Below, in pieces: positions 11,601-25,397 of a DNA stretch of 64,000 nt. Source of the stretch: Oscheius tipulae (Eukaryota; Nematoda; Chromadorea; Rhabditida; Rhabditidae); the NCBI GenBank assembly GCA_037178975.1, contig JASJZH010000005.1, forward strand, positions 6,076,001-6,140,000, in the 5' to 3' direction. Under the pieces are notes generated by a model. That model ran no database searches and was not told where the DNA came from. It saw nothing but the letters and a program-made list of their open reading frames with translations. The position numbers and the translations under genes are program-made. Position 1 is the stretch's first letter; each line of letters starts with the position of its first letter.

Positions 11601-14600
11601 TATCAATGGCATTCTTCTGACGTTCTTTCGGATCCGAGACGACACCTTCAATTTTGTTCTCTACCACTGGCATATTTTGAGAGTTTTCCTTCGGCGGGTC
11701 AGGCGATTGCACGGCTGGAAATTGCAATGATTACAACTAGGAACACGAAAAAAAAAGAATACCATTTTCCTGAATAGGAGCAGCTTGAATGACCGAAGGC
11801 TCCTCTGCTCTCAGCTCGCCTCTTGTAGCACGGATCAGTCTCTGCCAACGCTGATCAAGTTCGCGGGCCTCCTCACGAGCTCCCCTAGTCTCTTCTTCCC
11901 GCAGGCGAATTCCATGGGTTGTGCCAGGATCAGCATCATCCTTGTTCTTAGTAGCAATTGAGAGACGGACGGCAGTGTGGATAAGATTGCAGCCCGAGTC
12001 GGAACGTTCACTGAGAAGCATGGCTTGCACCATGGCTTTGTCTTCACATTTGTTGTAGGCGTCGAGACCAGCTTTCAATTTCTCAGTATCACAGAAAAGA
12101 ATGAGCTGCGAAAGACTGGGCAGTTCCTTTTCAGCTGCAGATTGAAGTGGTCCTGTGATAGCCACGAGCGATAGCTTCTTCTTCGGCGACAGCTTGCCAA
12201 ACTCGGGCTCATCGTTCTCAATCGTGAATCCGAAATGACGAATTTGGGGTAGATTTAGAGATTGCGACTCTCGGAATCCCATGACATCATCACGAACCAG
12301 CGGATGGACAGCGCCGTTTCCATCTCGAAGCAGCAGAAGACTGTCCTCTCCATAGTTGACAAGGCTCGGCAACTCTCCATTGTGTCCATAAAGCGAGGGA
12401 GGGAAGACGGGCAGGAGATGCTCGGAGAGGAGTTTCCCATCAATCGAGCTACGGGTGATGTATAACTTGCCGCGCTTCTCCGTGAGAGCTCGAATGCCTG
12501 AAAAAGGTTTGCCCAATCAAAAAGAGTAGCACAAACCTGTTGACTCGGCTACAGCTGAGATAATCTTTCTGTGAGTCGTTCCCGAGAAGACAAACTTCAG
12601 TGGCTCCTTTTGCATAACTCTAGGGCTTCTGGCGCTCTTGTTTTTCGGCGATATCAGACACAACTCGTCTTTTCTCATAATTCTGATCTTTCCGGTCTGA
12701 AGACCCAATATTACACATTAGACGAAGTAAAACGAACATTGGAGGTTCCGTTATCTTTAGCGGTAACAGTGCTGCTGAGCGAGGAGGCGTAGGTGAGATC
12801 CTGCTTTCCGGGAGTGAAGATGACACTGGCAAAGGCTCCGTCGACGACTTGAACTGTGGCCACGTCCTGGGTTTGCTGTTCGTGAATCCAGATGACATCG
12901 CAGACTCCCCAGACTTCCTCCTTGAAGGGCGGCTTCTCGAAGACCTCGGCGCTCGGGCGTCTCTTTCGACTTCCGCCTAAATAAAGAAATAATTCTGCTC
13001 AGCACAAGCCAAGGCAGAATTCATCTAGCTGAGACCAGATGAATTGGTAAGTGAGGGCACAAGGGACAGTGCAAACAGGCATGCTTTTAGATGAGGTTAT
13101 GATAAAACAAGCAAAAAAGCACAACTGCGCCCCTGTGCATCTCAAACAGCTCATTCACCAATTCACCTGGCTTAGCAATTGATTTTGAAGTAGCACCTTC
13201 TGCCACATCTGGAGTGTCGACATCGTACTGATTGGGCTCAAGAACACGGAAACGGGCCATCTCGGTCAGACTCCAGACCGATTCCATCAGGATACCGACC
13301 TGAATACGGATTTAGTAAGGAGGAAAACAAAAAAGGAACCATTGGAGTATGACGATTGATGTTAACGGCAACGCAGCCAGCGGCATAGATTGGACTAGCC
13401 TTTGTTCGAACCTCCGAACCTTCCTTGATATCATTGACACTGGTATCGAAAGTGACATGCTTCTTGGACTTGCTGCGCTCCTTCTCCCACATTTTCGGAC
13501 GATCGGCGAAAGGATAGAGTCCAATCCAGTGGAAAGCATTGGTCGAGGTCCGAGCGACGGCAAGATGGTCACTGACGAGAAGTTGAACGACGTGTTCCGT
13601 GCCGACTAGGTTTAAAGAGATAGGTTCGACCTAAACTTAGATTTACGTAGAGTATGAACGAGGAACATACCTCTGTAGCCTTACAGACGCGCTCTCCGAC
13701 AAGGTTAGGATCGAGCCACGTGCAAATTTCACCCGATTTGAGGAGGCACATTACACGATGGCGCGAGGAACTTATTTGAACAATGGGATTGCTAACTATA
13801 ATCAAGTCCTTAGTGAAAATATTAACCCGAAACTTACCAGGAATAAGACGGTGGGCAGTTCTGTTCGGAGTGAGTTCTCCGCTCGGTTCCTCCCAGTTCC
13901 AACTGTACAGACTACCCGTATTGCTGACGGCCAGTAGTTCGCTACCCGTAGCAGTCATCATCTCGAAACGCTCGCAATTGTCCGGCATTTTATTGGCGTC
14001 GCCAGTCCACCAGTCGATGTGATCATCGAGTTCGAGACGGTTCTTGGAGGTTGTGGGTCCAGCAGCGGCCTTGTTCTTCTTTTCCTTCTCCTTTTCGGCG
14101 CGTCTCCGGATGTCACGACCGAGCACGTACTCAAAGTCAGTTCCGTAGATGTCGGAATCGAGAAGGGGATGAGCTCCAGAGCTGGGATCCAGGAGTGAAA
14201 GGAGCTCTTCGGGCAGCATAACTTCGCTTCCTTCGTCGTCCTCCTCGTCATCATCGCGACTGAGCAGATTGTTGACAGCCTCGTTGACATTCAGATTTGT
14301 GCGCTGCAGCTCCCGGACAATGACTTCTCGAGGACGACCTTGCAGAACGACCTGAATGAAGGCATTTTCAAATTTCACGAAAAAAAAAAATAAGTACCTG
14401 AGCCTGCGCAATAAGTTCTTCCGGAACGGCTGAAGCAGGAATCATCGGGCGGCCGCGGTCAATAAGGACACCACGGTCTCCACGACGGAATCTGTCAAAT
14501 CTGAAGTCAGGATATCGAAACATGAAGGTTTACGATAACTCACGAGCTGGCAGACAACATGACACGTCTGAACTTGGGCAGATTGCTCCTATTGGCAGAC

Positions 14601-15112
14601 TGACTGGCTCCTCCGGGTGGGTTGTTTCCTCCTTGAGACGGTGCAGCTGAAGGAGCTTGGACTTGTTGGACCTTCGTTTGCGTGGTCCATTTGCAAATTC
14701 TGCCGTCCTAAAAAGACAAATTTTGACCAGTATGTCCCAGTTTTGAACATGTACGCAAACGCCAAGCCTCTAGCAACAGATGATCTAACTAGAACACAAA
14801 CATCGTAAGCTTGGTTGCATTAGAACAAAACTACCTTTCAAAGGACAAAACGAACTAAAGAACAAACCTTGAGGAGGACTCCAACACTCTGAGGACCGAC
14901 GCAGATGGTCGAAATGTTGCTGTAGCCCTGCGAGTGGAGAGCCGGGCAACGGGTAATACCTTGGGTATTCTTCTCGTGGATGATCTCCTTCAGCCTGCAG
15001 TACCACCTTTGAGTGAAGAAAAAGGGCTGAAAACTCACTTGTCGGTGAGCTCCTGCTCAGGCGCAGCTCCTAGATTATGGCTGAGTATAACACATTGTGC
15101 GGTATCCTCCAT
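5624..15112 (-). CDS. ubr5: E3 ubiquitin-protein ligase UBR5 / hyd
   Basis: Very large HECT-type ubiquitin ligase of the N-degron and chromatin quality-control pathways. The N-terminus (start ATG at 15112, [15 protein letters not shown]) has RCC1-like blades (GPQSVGVLL...DGRICKW). A UBA domain follows (EELIAQAQ...[17 protein letters not shown]), then more blades ([14 protein letters not shown]). The UBR box lies at about 11060-11222 ([34 protein letters not shown]). Acidic low-complexity linkers follow at 9000-10000. An MLLE/PABC domain is near 6800-7090 ([20 protein letters not shown]). The C-terminal HECT domain has the catalytic cysteine in [18 protein letters not shown] (codon 5720-5722) and ends in KNFGFV, as human UBR5 does. 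There are many short exons with introns of about 34-80 bp. No break is seen, so it is probably functional. Confidence 0.95.
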
Positions 15113-16576
15113 CTTGCATACCGTAAAGAGATCACGATACAACTGGAAAGGATCAATAAACTTGTGCGAAATTGGAAAAGTGGAAGAGGCAAGAGAGAAG
15201 TAATGCCGGCTTTCGAAAGCAAGGCAGCAATTCGAAATGAAAAATAGAAGTTATGGGCCGTAACAAGAATTTTTTGGTTAGAAGGCCATTGAAAAGGGAA
15301 TGCTAAAACAAAAAAAACCGCGTTATAAAGGCAGAAAACGAGCTTTCACCAACTTACTTAATGGAAACTACGAGAAAATGATGAAATAGCGTGTTTACCA
15401 GCGACCGACAAGGCTAAAACTTGCACACAGGCTTCTGGGATTAACCGATATCAATTTGGCTGCAATATAACTGTTCTCTAGTCTGTATCGAACTCGAATC
15501 GAGCATGAAATAGCCGCTAGTACTTCACATTACTCTTTTCGTTTGGAATGTCTCGGCAAAAGCCTGCGGCGGGGCGAACACTGCCAACAGTCCTTTAAAA
15601 AGTGGGCTGCAACCGAAATGGAATGACTCTCGGCTGGCTGCCAAGGAGAGACGAGTAAGAAGGAGTGGGTCAGATGAAATGGAAAAGAATTAACGTTGAG
15701 ATTAAGTAAATACTGTAAAGCGAAGAATTCGGGCCAGTAAAACGCGACTTTTACAATTTTCAGTCTTATTTATAAATTTCAACATTTTTTTGTTAATCTT
15801 TCCTTGCGAACTAACGTGGGAAAAAGAAAAATGGGTGACCGCAACAGAGAGCAGAGCTGAAAACGATTGGCCCAGAAAAGTTGAATTGGCAGAAAGGACT
15901 GCGCATCAACTGCTTTCTACTGTAAGAATCGTGACGAGACCACAGACTAGCGAAAAAAAAATTTCTAAAGTATTTATTGCGGCGTGTTTGCATGTTGCCC
16001 CCATTTCAAACTGGGCGTAAATGCCGCCCGTCTTCTTAAGTACAGTATCCTACAGAAATCCTGGTTTAAACCGATTTTGGCACAGAATACCGTATACCTC
16101 ACATTAATCTAAAAAGCGGCTAGAGAACTAATTTTGAATTCCCGCCCACGAAATAGGAAATTGGCGACGCCTTTTGCATGGGTGTAATACGGTCGCTGGT
16201 AAACACGCTATTTAGCTAGCCTTTTCCAGTGTTCTTTCAGCATTTAGCAGATACCCTCTATCTCTTCGCAAAAACTAGTAGAAAGGCATCTTGAGTTACC
16301 ACATTTAATCGAGAATAAAACACAAAACTGATTAGACAAGAGATAAATATGGCTAGTTACAGGAGCAAACATTGACTAGAGATCGCTGGGAAGTATAACT
16401 TATGGCAATTTTCGAAGGTGACTTCAAATTGGACAAGGGGAAGAGGGTAGATATATGATCAACAATTGGATTCCTAGGAGAGGAGGAAAAACTTTGGCCG
16501 GTGTTGAGACAAATTATTTGGTGCCTAACGAGGGTGAGTAGACCGGGGAGTTGAAAGTAATGAGAGAATGCGTTGT
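15113..16576. other. Intergenic region upstream of UBR5
   Basis: AT-rich, with no supported exon. It holds an 830-bp element bounded by perfect 24-bp inverted repeats (15384-16213, listed separately). The UBR5 promoter should lie just above 15112, but no core element is convincing. Confidence 0.5.
15384..16213. mobile_element. Element with 24-bp perfect terminal inverted repeats (MITE-like)
   Basis: The left end (15384-15407, AAATAGCGTGTTTACCAGCG then ACCG) is the exact reverse complement of the right end (16190-16213). The inside has no long ORF and is AT-rich. TA lies at the edge of the GCGTGTTTACC core on both sides, compatible with a Tc1/mariner-type TA duplication. The extra A/T triplets outside also match, so the true ends are uncertain. 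The call rests only on the inverted repeats and the lack of coding capacity. Confidence 0.6.
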
Positions 16577-19500
16577 TTAGGCGTCGGTACCGTTCTTCAG
16601 CTGACTGGTCAGAGTCTTCAATTGCTCCATGGCGTCGTCTTTGAATCTGAAAGATATTTGATTGCTTCTGCCTTGCGCCCATTTCCGTCAGAGCCACTCA
16701 AGAATCTGCACTGAAATCTCGATAGTCTAGACAAGACGTCCGCATAGTTCATCCCTTCTTTTTTGGATGATCTCAGAGTTCAATCTAGAGCTAAAGACCG
16801 TTCCAGAGATTGTCAGTCTTCATAGATTTGGATTATGACTCTCTCCCGTATAAAATTAGTTTCTTTGAAAGGTTGTTTTGCCTGGTCTGTAATGTACTCA
16901 AGGGTACAGTCGAAAGAGTAAAAAAGCAAGAGAGGTAGCATACTTTCTCTAGTTTGGGACTGAGAAAACTTCAGTCTTGGTTAGGAGGCAGCTTATTCAA
17001 GAGCCCGGAACAGGACAGTGAACAGAACTATAAGACCAAGGGAGATGTGTCTAGTAAGACCGAGTGAATAGGATTTAGTTCTCTCTTTGTCTTTCTGTCA
17101 TTCGGCCTCTCAACCAACCTGCTGACACTGCTATTCATCCCTGTCTGTAGCTGAACCAGGGTATAAATAGAGTTGAGAGCCATCTCCACCTGCTTCTCTA
17201 ATCTAACCATTCGAGTCTCGAGTCCCGTGAGTAACTGAAACTTTCTATATGCTTCTTGCTTGTAAGGATAGACTCACACTCTCAACCCTCTGGTTATTCT
17301 GTCCTTGTTGTCTGCCTTCGGCGATTAGCACCTTCAGCTGTCTCAACTCGCCGTGGAGCCAATCATCAGATGATCCGTCCACTTCGGAAATTTTCCCTTC
17401 CGATGAGGCGTTGCTTTCCGGAGGCGGGAAGCCGTGGTTGATGGTCATGTGCATGCTCAGTTGCTCTCCTGAAAAAGTGAAGTTTTTAAAAGTGTCTTCG
17501 ATTTTCACAAGAACTGTCGTGTAACAGAACTATCTACTTGACCACAAATAGAAACAGACAGTCAGAAAAGAATAGACACAACCACGGTCAAGAGCTCAGT
17601 CAAGACAGTTGACTACTGTTTGTTATCAAGAAGATTTCCGAGATACTGCGGAAATATCATGAATTCCGTGCTCTATTTTTACAGTAACCACGCACTTGAT
17701 TTCATATGTACTGCCACTCTCTTGTTTGCCTTGACGAAGAAATATTAGCATATCTTCTGTTCCAGTTACTCTGTCCTATCCGATTCAATCAGAAATTGTA
17801 TCCCATTGTAACTCTAGTAAAAATATCATATTGGCTGTTTCGGTTCTCTTACAAAAAAAGTCCCCTTCAATAAACCCCTTGCTTTCTTGCCAGGCCAGCC
17901 GCGTCTGTCACAGTCACACTGCCAGTTGAGATATGAGGACTTTTCGTTGTAAACACAGGCTCCCGTCTCTCTCCCTCTCAGCCTCTCTTTTCTAACCGAT
18001 TGGTCCCCCCAGTCACAGTCAGGAAGCTTTTCCAGTCTCGACTCCACGCTCGGTCGTATCGATCCTGGAGACTCGTCGTCGCCCCCTCCCCTTTACGGAA
18101 GATATGGTTCTGACTGGCTGTGCAGGCTGTGTGGATTAAAGCCCGTGGGGAGGAGAGAGTACTAAGGGAAGGGAGAGCGCGAGACAGGGCCTGGTAATAG
18201 TACTCCCCGGAGGGACCGAGTGTAGTCGGGAGATGGAACGATGTGAGACTGGACAGCTGACTGTTATTGAGAATTCTCGAGATTTGGATCAAGGGACAGT
18301 CCCTACGTGCAGAATGATATCTGTACTAAACTATCAAAATTCGGAACAGTACAAGATGTGAGTCAATTCAGGACGCTCTTGACCTATCCCTCAAAGAAAG
18401 TCACTAGGAGTGTCTACCTCTAATGCTTCCAGTCATTCTGTGCTAGGACGTAGTAATCAAGTAGTCAAGTGCTGGTACTGACATAGGTAGTCAAGTGAGC
18501 AAGTCAAGCTGAAAACCTGTGCAAAACCAGAAGAGAGACTTTCGGGAGAGTCAACAAACAATGGCGTGAATTTCCTGAGATCCCTCTCCTCCTCACAGTT
18601 ACCATAGTAACGAAAACGTACATTTCTGTCCCTCCTTATCCTCTAGCCTGTGAGTGTGTCTCTCGATTCACCGTCATCCGGCCATGGCAATTTACTCCGT
18701 CCACATTGACGAGAGACCCCGCCCGCGTCTCGTCTGCTCTCTACAATTTGTGTGTTCTGGCGGTAGCCTCTGGAGCGCTAATGGGCAAGCATCCGGACTG
18801 TGTAAGGACGGGATCGATACCCAATTAGAGCTCTACTTGTATTCAACATCTGTCAGTAAGAGCAGAGGAAAATGGAAGGTGGCTGGATGATGAGAAGCTT
18901 TGAGGAACAAATAAGAGCTCCATGGTAACAAGCGCCTCGGGTAAAAATAATAAACGAAAAGGGGAAAAAGGAGAAGGGGAAATTTCACAGATTTTTGGTG
19001 AACTGTCAGTCGGTGGATTTTTAATCAGCTGACAGATTGTCGCAAGACTTTGGATCCCCAGTGTTATAACTGAGTGGATACACGGTGAGCGAGACCCGCA
19101 CGGAGCCGTCTCTTTACTACGACTTCGCGAACATCATCTTCCGGTTTTTGAAAAAAAAAAAACGGTTATGAAAGCACGATTACTATAATGAATGTCTGTC
19201 AACAAAATGATGCTCTCCAGAAACGGAAGCGTTGTCTATGATTTGGTTAAAAGAACAGTCATGCGAAGAATCTTCTCCCCCAGAATTCTCCTCTTAAAGT
19301 TCTTTCCTCAGCTTCAAGTTCATTTCGGTCACGCGCTAGCCCCTTCTTTCTTTCCTCTCCCCTTGTGCTCGGCTTCTTTCTTCGCTCGCCGAACGAGGCG
19401 AGAGAGCACAATAATGTAGCCTGGGGGTGGCTGCAGTCTGCCTGGCCGTTCTCGAGCACCATTCTTGGTAATTGCGCGCATTGAATAGGGCTTTTCGCGG

Positions 19501-22500
19501 CTGGCCCTTTCTCGCTCTGTGCGGAGCAGTCCACTTACGACGGAGGAAAGATGTGGGACGCAAAATCACCTTACTTTCCCTTCCCCTTTGATGGAAGAGG
19601 ATCTAATGGATGCTGGGAAAGCTCTGAATTTGCGTCTGAGGGAGATGATGATCCAAAATTCCAGTGTCAGAGAACGTCCCCTTCCGGTCCCGGTCTCTGT
19701 CTCCCGTTCTCCAGCTGTCTCGAGGAGACAGCTTGTAGTATTGCACATCGTATAAACTATGAGCTCCGAGAGGCTGTATTCCTCCCGGCCTATCGATCGT
19801 CGCCGGCGGTCTTAAAGTGTCCACAGAGTCCCTCGGGCTATTTGTATTGCTCGAGAAGGTCTACTGTAGCCGTGGTTGAAAGTTCGGAGTTACGGTAGAC
19901 ACAGTGAGGATAGTTAGAGTACAGTACGAAACTATACCAGACTCGTAATAAGTTCATACTCCGCAAGGTACCATATAAGTCGAAAATCTTTGGGTTTGAT
20001 TGTCAGTCAGAGAGACAGATACTTCCACCAGACATTCACAATGTCCTATCCGTGTGTTCTCCAGGCTACACTCACTGGCTAGACTCGTCTCAGGAATCTT
20101 GCGGGAGTACTGCTACTCATATACAATTCCTGTTTAGATTGACATCCTGATGAGGTCGCATTCAGCAGTTCATTTCCACTACCTACTTTTAGAAAAAGTT
20201 CAAGGGAGATAGTTCTTCGTTCTACTCCCCTAAGGTCCTTATGCGCCCCACCAAAACGAATCGGTCCCCTAATCTCTCCCGAACTTGTTTTCCACGCGCT
20301 CCTCGGCTGGCCAAGGGCTTCTTACAAAATGCGCGCGCACTTTCTTCGGGGTGTGGGAGAGCTCGGCCCGAAGCCCGGCTGTGTAACGATCGGAGAGACT
20401 GCTCTGCGAACCCCTGAGGCGTGTAGAGCGACTATTGACAGGCTGCCCCCGTCCTGCCTGAGAATGTATGCACCGCCGAGTCTAGAGTGAGAGAGTGTAT
20501 GTGCTCCACAACGGTCGGTGTTGTCAATTGCACTCAGAGCTGAGGCTGACGAAGGGATTGTTTTCCAGTTGGCTTTGTGCAAGAGAGTCATGGCACGTCA
20601 AGAATTAAGTTGACAAGTCAACTTTTGAGGAAACTTGGGAACTTAGGCTATTGGAGAAGCGGCGCAGCCGCCTGTTGTCAATGCTAGGCCAAGTCTAAGG
20701 GACGGCTAATTTGAAATAAATTTCTTTTGTCCCATTATCCATCCAAAAAGCTAACTCACTTTTCCGGAAATGCTTGCCACAGACTTCACACTTCGTCTTG
20801 TTCGATCCGCCACCTCCGATGGAAGAAGGAGGATGAGAGGTGACCGGAGTCGATGGTTGTGGTGGAGAACTGACCGAAGCAATCAATGCCGCCAGACTCG
20901 TCTCTCCACCGACCTGAAACCAGTGACTGTGGACTGTAGGAGGGGCGGAGACTTACAGTGTTTGCGGGCAGCGGACTACCATAGGACACGTCCTCCGTGT
21001 CCATCAGCTCTTGTTTGTAGGCGCAGGGAGAGCCTGAAAGAAGAGATTGGATGGGGACTTTCTCACTGTGGGACTGTTTACTAGACAACCTAATTAGTCA
21101 CAGGTGATAAAGAAAGAAGCAAGTCAAGAGTCCACGAGTGTATGAGTCACAGCTGAACTCAGCTGTTAGTCAAGTGGATAAGTAAGCTTTTTGAAACAGT
21201 TGACCTAGGTATCAGCATGCAAATAACCGTCCTAAGCAAAAAAGGGCTTGAACCTGCTGCTATCGTTTCTTAATAGACTTTCCGCTCTCTTCTATCCAGT
21301 CTCTTTCTTATGAACCTAACTCCGATCCCTCTTCACTATCTCTCTCACCCGATCTCGCATCTACCGAAAGAGAGTCTCGGTTCTCTCGTCCTCTCTCTCC
21401 CTCCACCCCTTCAGGGACCATGGTTTGCATGGCATAGAGATGATACATTGCCTGCGGCGACGTGGAGGCCTCATTTCGCATGGTAATTCCCTCCCCCTTG
21501 TATACACACAGAGGCTTCCAGGCCAACAGTGCTCTCACACATCGAGAATCGATGAGCGGGTGCAGAGGGGACCAGATGACGGGGCCCGATAACCATTCCG
21601 CGCAGGCAGACCACTCTCGGGGCAAACAGAACCCTTGGAGAGATATTGGAAAAGTGGGGACTGGGAGAGAGCGAGGCAGATTTCACGCACCAGATGAAAC
21701 CGTTTCCTCTCTCCCTCTGGTTTCCGTTGAAGTGAGGGACTGCTACAAATCGGGACCCCTGGTATTCTCGAGTTCTCGCGGAGCAACATGTTTTGCCGAG
21801 ACTTCATCACGTGAGAGGAAGATCGTTAGTTAGGCCACTACAGAGAGAGTGCTAGGGGAAAACTCACCATTTTCCGGACTGGCGCTGGCGGCCTCGGGGC
21901 TATCCCTCAAGTCGATTGAGCTGTTGTAGTCGAGACCGAGCGAGATTAGAATTGACCTCAAATAGAGGAAAGGTTGGAGAGGTTCAACAGAATGCGCCTG
22001 CTGAGAACCAGCAGGCTGCCACAATTTTTTTCTCTCTCTGACAGAGTATCCAAATCGCAAATTACAGGACCACGGTACTGTCTCTGATAAATCGATCTTT
22101 GAGATTACTGTGATCTGGTTCATTACTCTAAGAATCTACAGTCACTGACCAACAGTGTCTGGCTAATTCTGCTTACAATACCTCCTACAGTAGCCCTTAC
22201 CTTTCCTGGTCGTTGCTCTCCTCCTTGGGCAGCAAGCTGACCACGTCACTGTTGATTCCTGTGAGCATGCTCTTGTCGAGGAAGTCCATGCCACCACTCT
22301 CCTTCTTAACAATAATGTCATCTTTCCCAATCTGATCCGAGGCCTCCTTCTTATGATGCTTCAAGATGTGTTTGGTGAGGTTACCTAAAATCGTCTCATG
22401 ACGTATAATAGAGTCTTCGCGTGTCTTGAATAATCTCATCTTCCCTCGGTTTGGAACCCGCGTGTATTTACAGTCGAACGACTCGTCTTTATCTCTTTAC

Positions 22501-24976
22501 CTCTTTGTGTAATGGAGGGACTGTTCCCAACCGCTACGGCCCTGATGGATGAACAGATGTGTGCAGGCAACTGTCACACAGGGCGTTGAGTGTTTTTATC
22601 GGCTATCGGGTTGACTGGGCTGAGGAAGAAAACAGTCAGATTTATCCGAGTTGTTCCAGATGTCGAACAAAAAGCGCCTGGGATTCGAACCAGGGTCGGT
22701 TGCTTTGGAAGCAAACGCGTTAGCCACTAGGTCATAAATGCAAAAGTCGCGCTCGACATTAGGTGGACTTACAAGGTCCAGTCGTATCAAGATTTGTATC
22801 CATCGCGTTAACTGTTTACATGTCTCCGACCCTAACCCCAGCACAGCACAAATTATGCTAATTACCTTTCAGTCGACTGCTCTTGCCGCAATACTTGCAC
22901 ACGTAGGGCTTGAGAGCCGTGTGTACTGAACGATGTTCTGCCAGATTCGATCGGAAACGGAATGCTTTCCCACATATCTCGCAGACGAAACTCTGAAAAA
23001 TGTCTCATCCTCTATATCATCGCATCGTAATCCTCGTACACACACTGTCTGTGGCAGATGGCTCCTGTTTCTAGGAGCGAGACTAGCAGAGAGGGCTTCC
23101 GCCCGAAGCCAGCCAGCTGGCACAGAGCTAGCCTAATTGCCAGCCGTCCCGTCACAGCCACGCACTGTAATTGCGCCCGAAGGCTGTCAGAACAGGGAGA
23201 GCCCAACTCGGGCAGAGCACGCTGATTAATTAACTGGGGAAAAGACGGCCGAATAGTTTCCTTTGAAGACAGGGAATCAGAAATTGCAAGGGTTACTGTA
23301 GAAACAAAATAACGTAAAAGGTGATCTACAGTACTACCTCTAGTACAGAAGCATAGACAAAAGAACACAATACAGAGACCAGAGAATTGGAAAAATGATA
23401 AAACTGCCTGAGGAGAGTCTAGAGAAAATAATATTAACGGATGAATTACGGTACGTTCCCGTGACCAACATTCTACAAGAAAACGAGATTTCGATTCAGT
23501 TTGCATTGATAAGACAAAGAGACAAGTAGAATCTAGGCCAGGAACTGAAAACAGCCTGAAATACTGTAAAAATATGAGACAATGACTCAGTGGTTACTCA
23601 AGACTTTGACTCGCAATCGCTTCACGTCCCCCGAATCAGTAACTCTCGGAAAATCTCACTGTCAGGACTGTACAGTACGACTACCGTGTTTCTCTAAAAA
23701 AAAAAACCTACACATAATCTATTGGTTTACGATAATCCTGTAGGATTTGTTCTGTATTAACTTTGCGTCGCCATTTGACAGGCTTCTCCCATTCCTTTCT
23801 CAATTAGTCTCCTGACTCAGTACACTTGTACTCTTGTTCCGACCAGAGGCAAGACTACAAAACGGCCAAGAGCAAAGCAGTTTTGGCCTAGGACTATTGT
23901 ATTACCTGTGGGGATGTGATATTTTCGAGGGACATAGCAGCTGCCTTCTGTGTCTTAATAGGACAGGAGGGCTCTAATTGCGTTCCCGGGACTGTTTTCG
24001 GGTGGCGCGAGAGGAGGGTCGGGAGGAAGAGGGGACATATGGCAGGCAGCTGTCACACCGTTGGGCCCCCAGGCACGGTACCAGTCAGGAAACCGTGACC
24101 TGTAATCAAGCATGGAGTCGGTAATGGGATATGGTCGGCAGCAATCGCTTAACTACCGTCTGCACAGTCGGCCAGACATTACAGAGTCAGTGCAGATCTC
24201 ACGAGTACCGGGTAGAAATTTAGAAGGACTACCATTGGGATTCCTTAACTAACCGCTGGACAGGCTTTTAGTTAGCCGATCCGGTGAACACCGGACATTC
24301 TCAAAAATATACAGTTCGTTTAACTCACTCTCGAAAAATACAGATAAATGAGGATTCTCAGACAAACACTCAGTTCAGTTCCTTGATTCGACTAGCATCT
24401 AGACAAAGAAGATCAGAGGACAAAGCTTCTGACTCACGGAAGGAGGGAAACGGTCAGGCTCTAAAGGGGTGTGAATGGGAATGCAAGTGCAGATTTGAGC
24501 ACAATACAGGTCCCTACCTTCGAAAACCCCAGACAGTGATTCAAGTAGACGGTCAACTGTTTTAGTCACAGCTTCTCTGAGAATAGACTGTTTACTGATC
24601 TAAAACAACAGTTGCACTACTGATTAAATGTGTTCAGACTGCCGATTGAAACTATAGTAAAGAAACACAGGAGAGAGTACGGTAATCACAGGACATTCTA
24701 ATTCAGAAGAGGCTGGGTAAGTACAAATAGTGCAAAAGAATAAAGAGGCTGCGGTAAAAGAACTTGGCGACATTTGGATTAGGATTAACTCAAACAGTAC
24801 TGTCTACAATGAGTCAGAAAAGGAAAAAGATCTCGTACCTTATCGGCGTGCGACATGTGTTGATGCTGCTGTAGCAGCTTGGCGTTGGGGAAAGACTTCG
24901 GACACTGGGGACAGGGGACTTGATCTCCTCCTTGACTTCCGGCTAGAAGGGCACTGAGGTCGGCCACGTCGACCAT
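16577..24976 (-). CDS. C2H2 zinc-finger transcription factor with C-terminal coiled coil
   Basis: Exons read as 24839-24976, 22866-22992, 22201-22384, 21868-21956, 20957-21033, 20760-20913, 17278-17468, 17119-17234 and 16577-16646. The start is [11 protein letters not shown]. Finger 1 is CPQC...HQHMSH. Fingers 2 and 3 are [17 protein letters not shown] and [18 protein letters not shown] finger near the C-terminus ([22 protein letters not shown]) is split by a 3.3-kb intron whose removal restores exact C-x2-C-x12-H-x4-H spacing. The tail is a predicted coiled coil ([30 protein letters not shown]) ending GTDA, suited to dimerisation. Linkers are rich in Ser/Pro/Glu. I do not know the orthologue. 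The introns are far longer than elsewhere in the window, which suggests intronic regulatory DNA. Alternative exons are possible near 21310-21480. Confidence 0.85.
22671..22740 (-). pseudogene. tRNA-like sequence (Trp CCA type), probably degenerate
   Basis: Lies in an intron of the zinc-finger gene on the same strand. The D arm (GACCTAGTGGCTAACGC) and T arm (CCTGG-TTCGAAT-CCAGG) look normal. The anticodon arm is TTGC-TTCCAAA-GCAA, giving anticodon CCA by position. The expected seven-pair acceptor stem is not formed between the sequences flanking these arms. It is therefore more likely a tRNA pseudogene or tRNA-derived SINE fragment than a working gene. Confidence 0.55.
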
Positions 24977-25397
24977 CTAGACGAGCGGGAGAGAGAAAGA
25001 GGAAAGGGGAACAGGGGGGCGGAGTCTCTCTCGCTTCACGGTCGACGCGAGGATCGATACAGAAGGAGCAGGGCCCGGAAGCCCTCGGCTTTACAGTGAG
25101 CAGGCACTCGGCTGAGTCCCGCCCACAAACCACGGGGGGCCTCTTTCTCGACCGCTTTTGCCAACCAGCTGGTCCCCAAGAGTCTTGCAAGAGTGCCGAA
25201 GAGACTGTAACCTGACTTGGTAAAGAACATTCGGAATACGGTAAATGTCAGGGGACAGTTCAGAAAATACAGTTCCGATTACATTAGACGTCGGTTCTGT
25301 CACCAAAAACAGTTGTTTCCAGAAGCCGGTAAACAGATTCTGTTACGAAAAACACACAGGGAACTTTTTGACTTGTACACAGAATTGTAGTACATCA

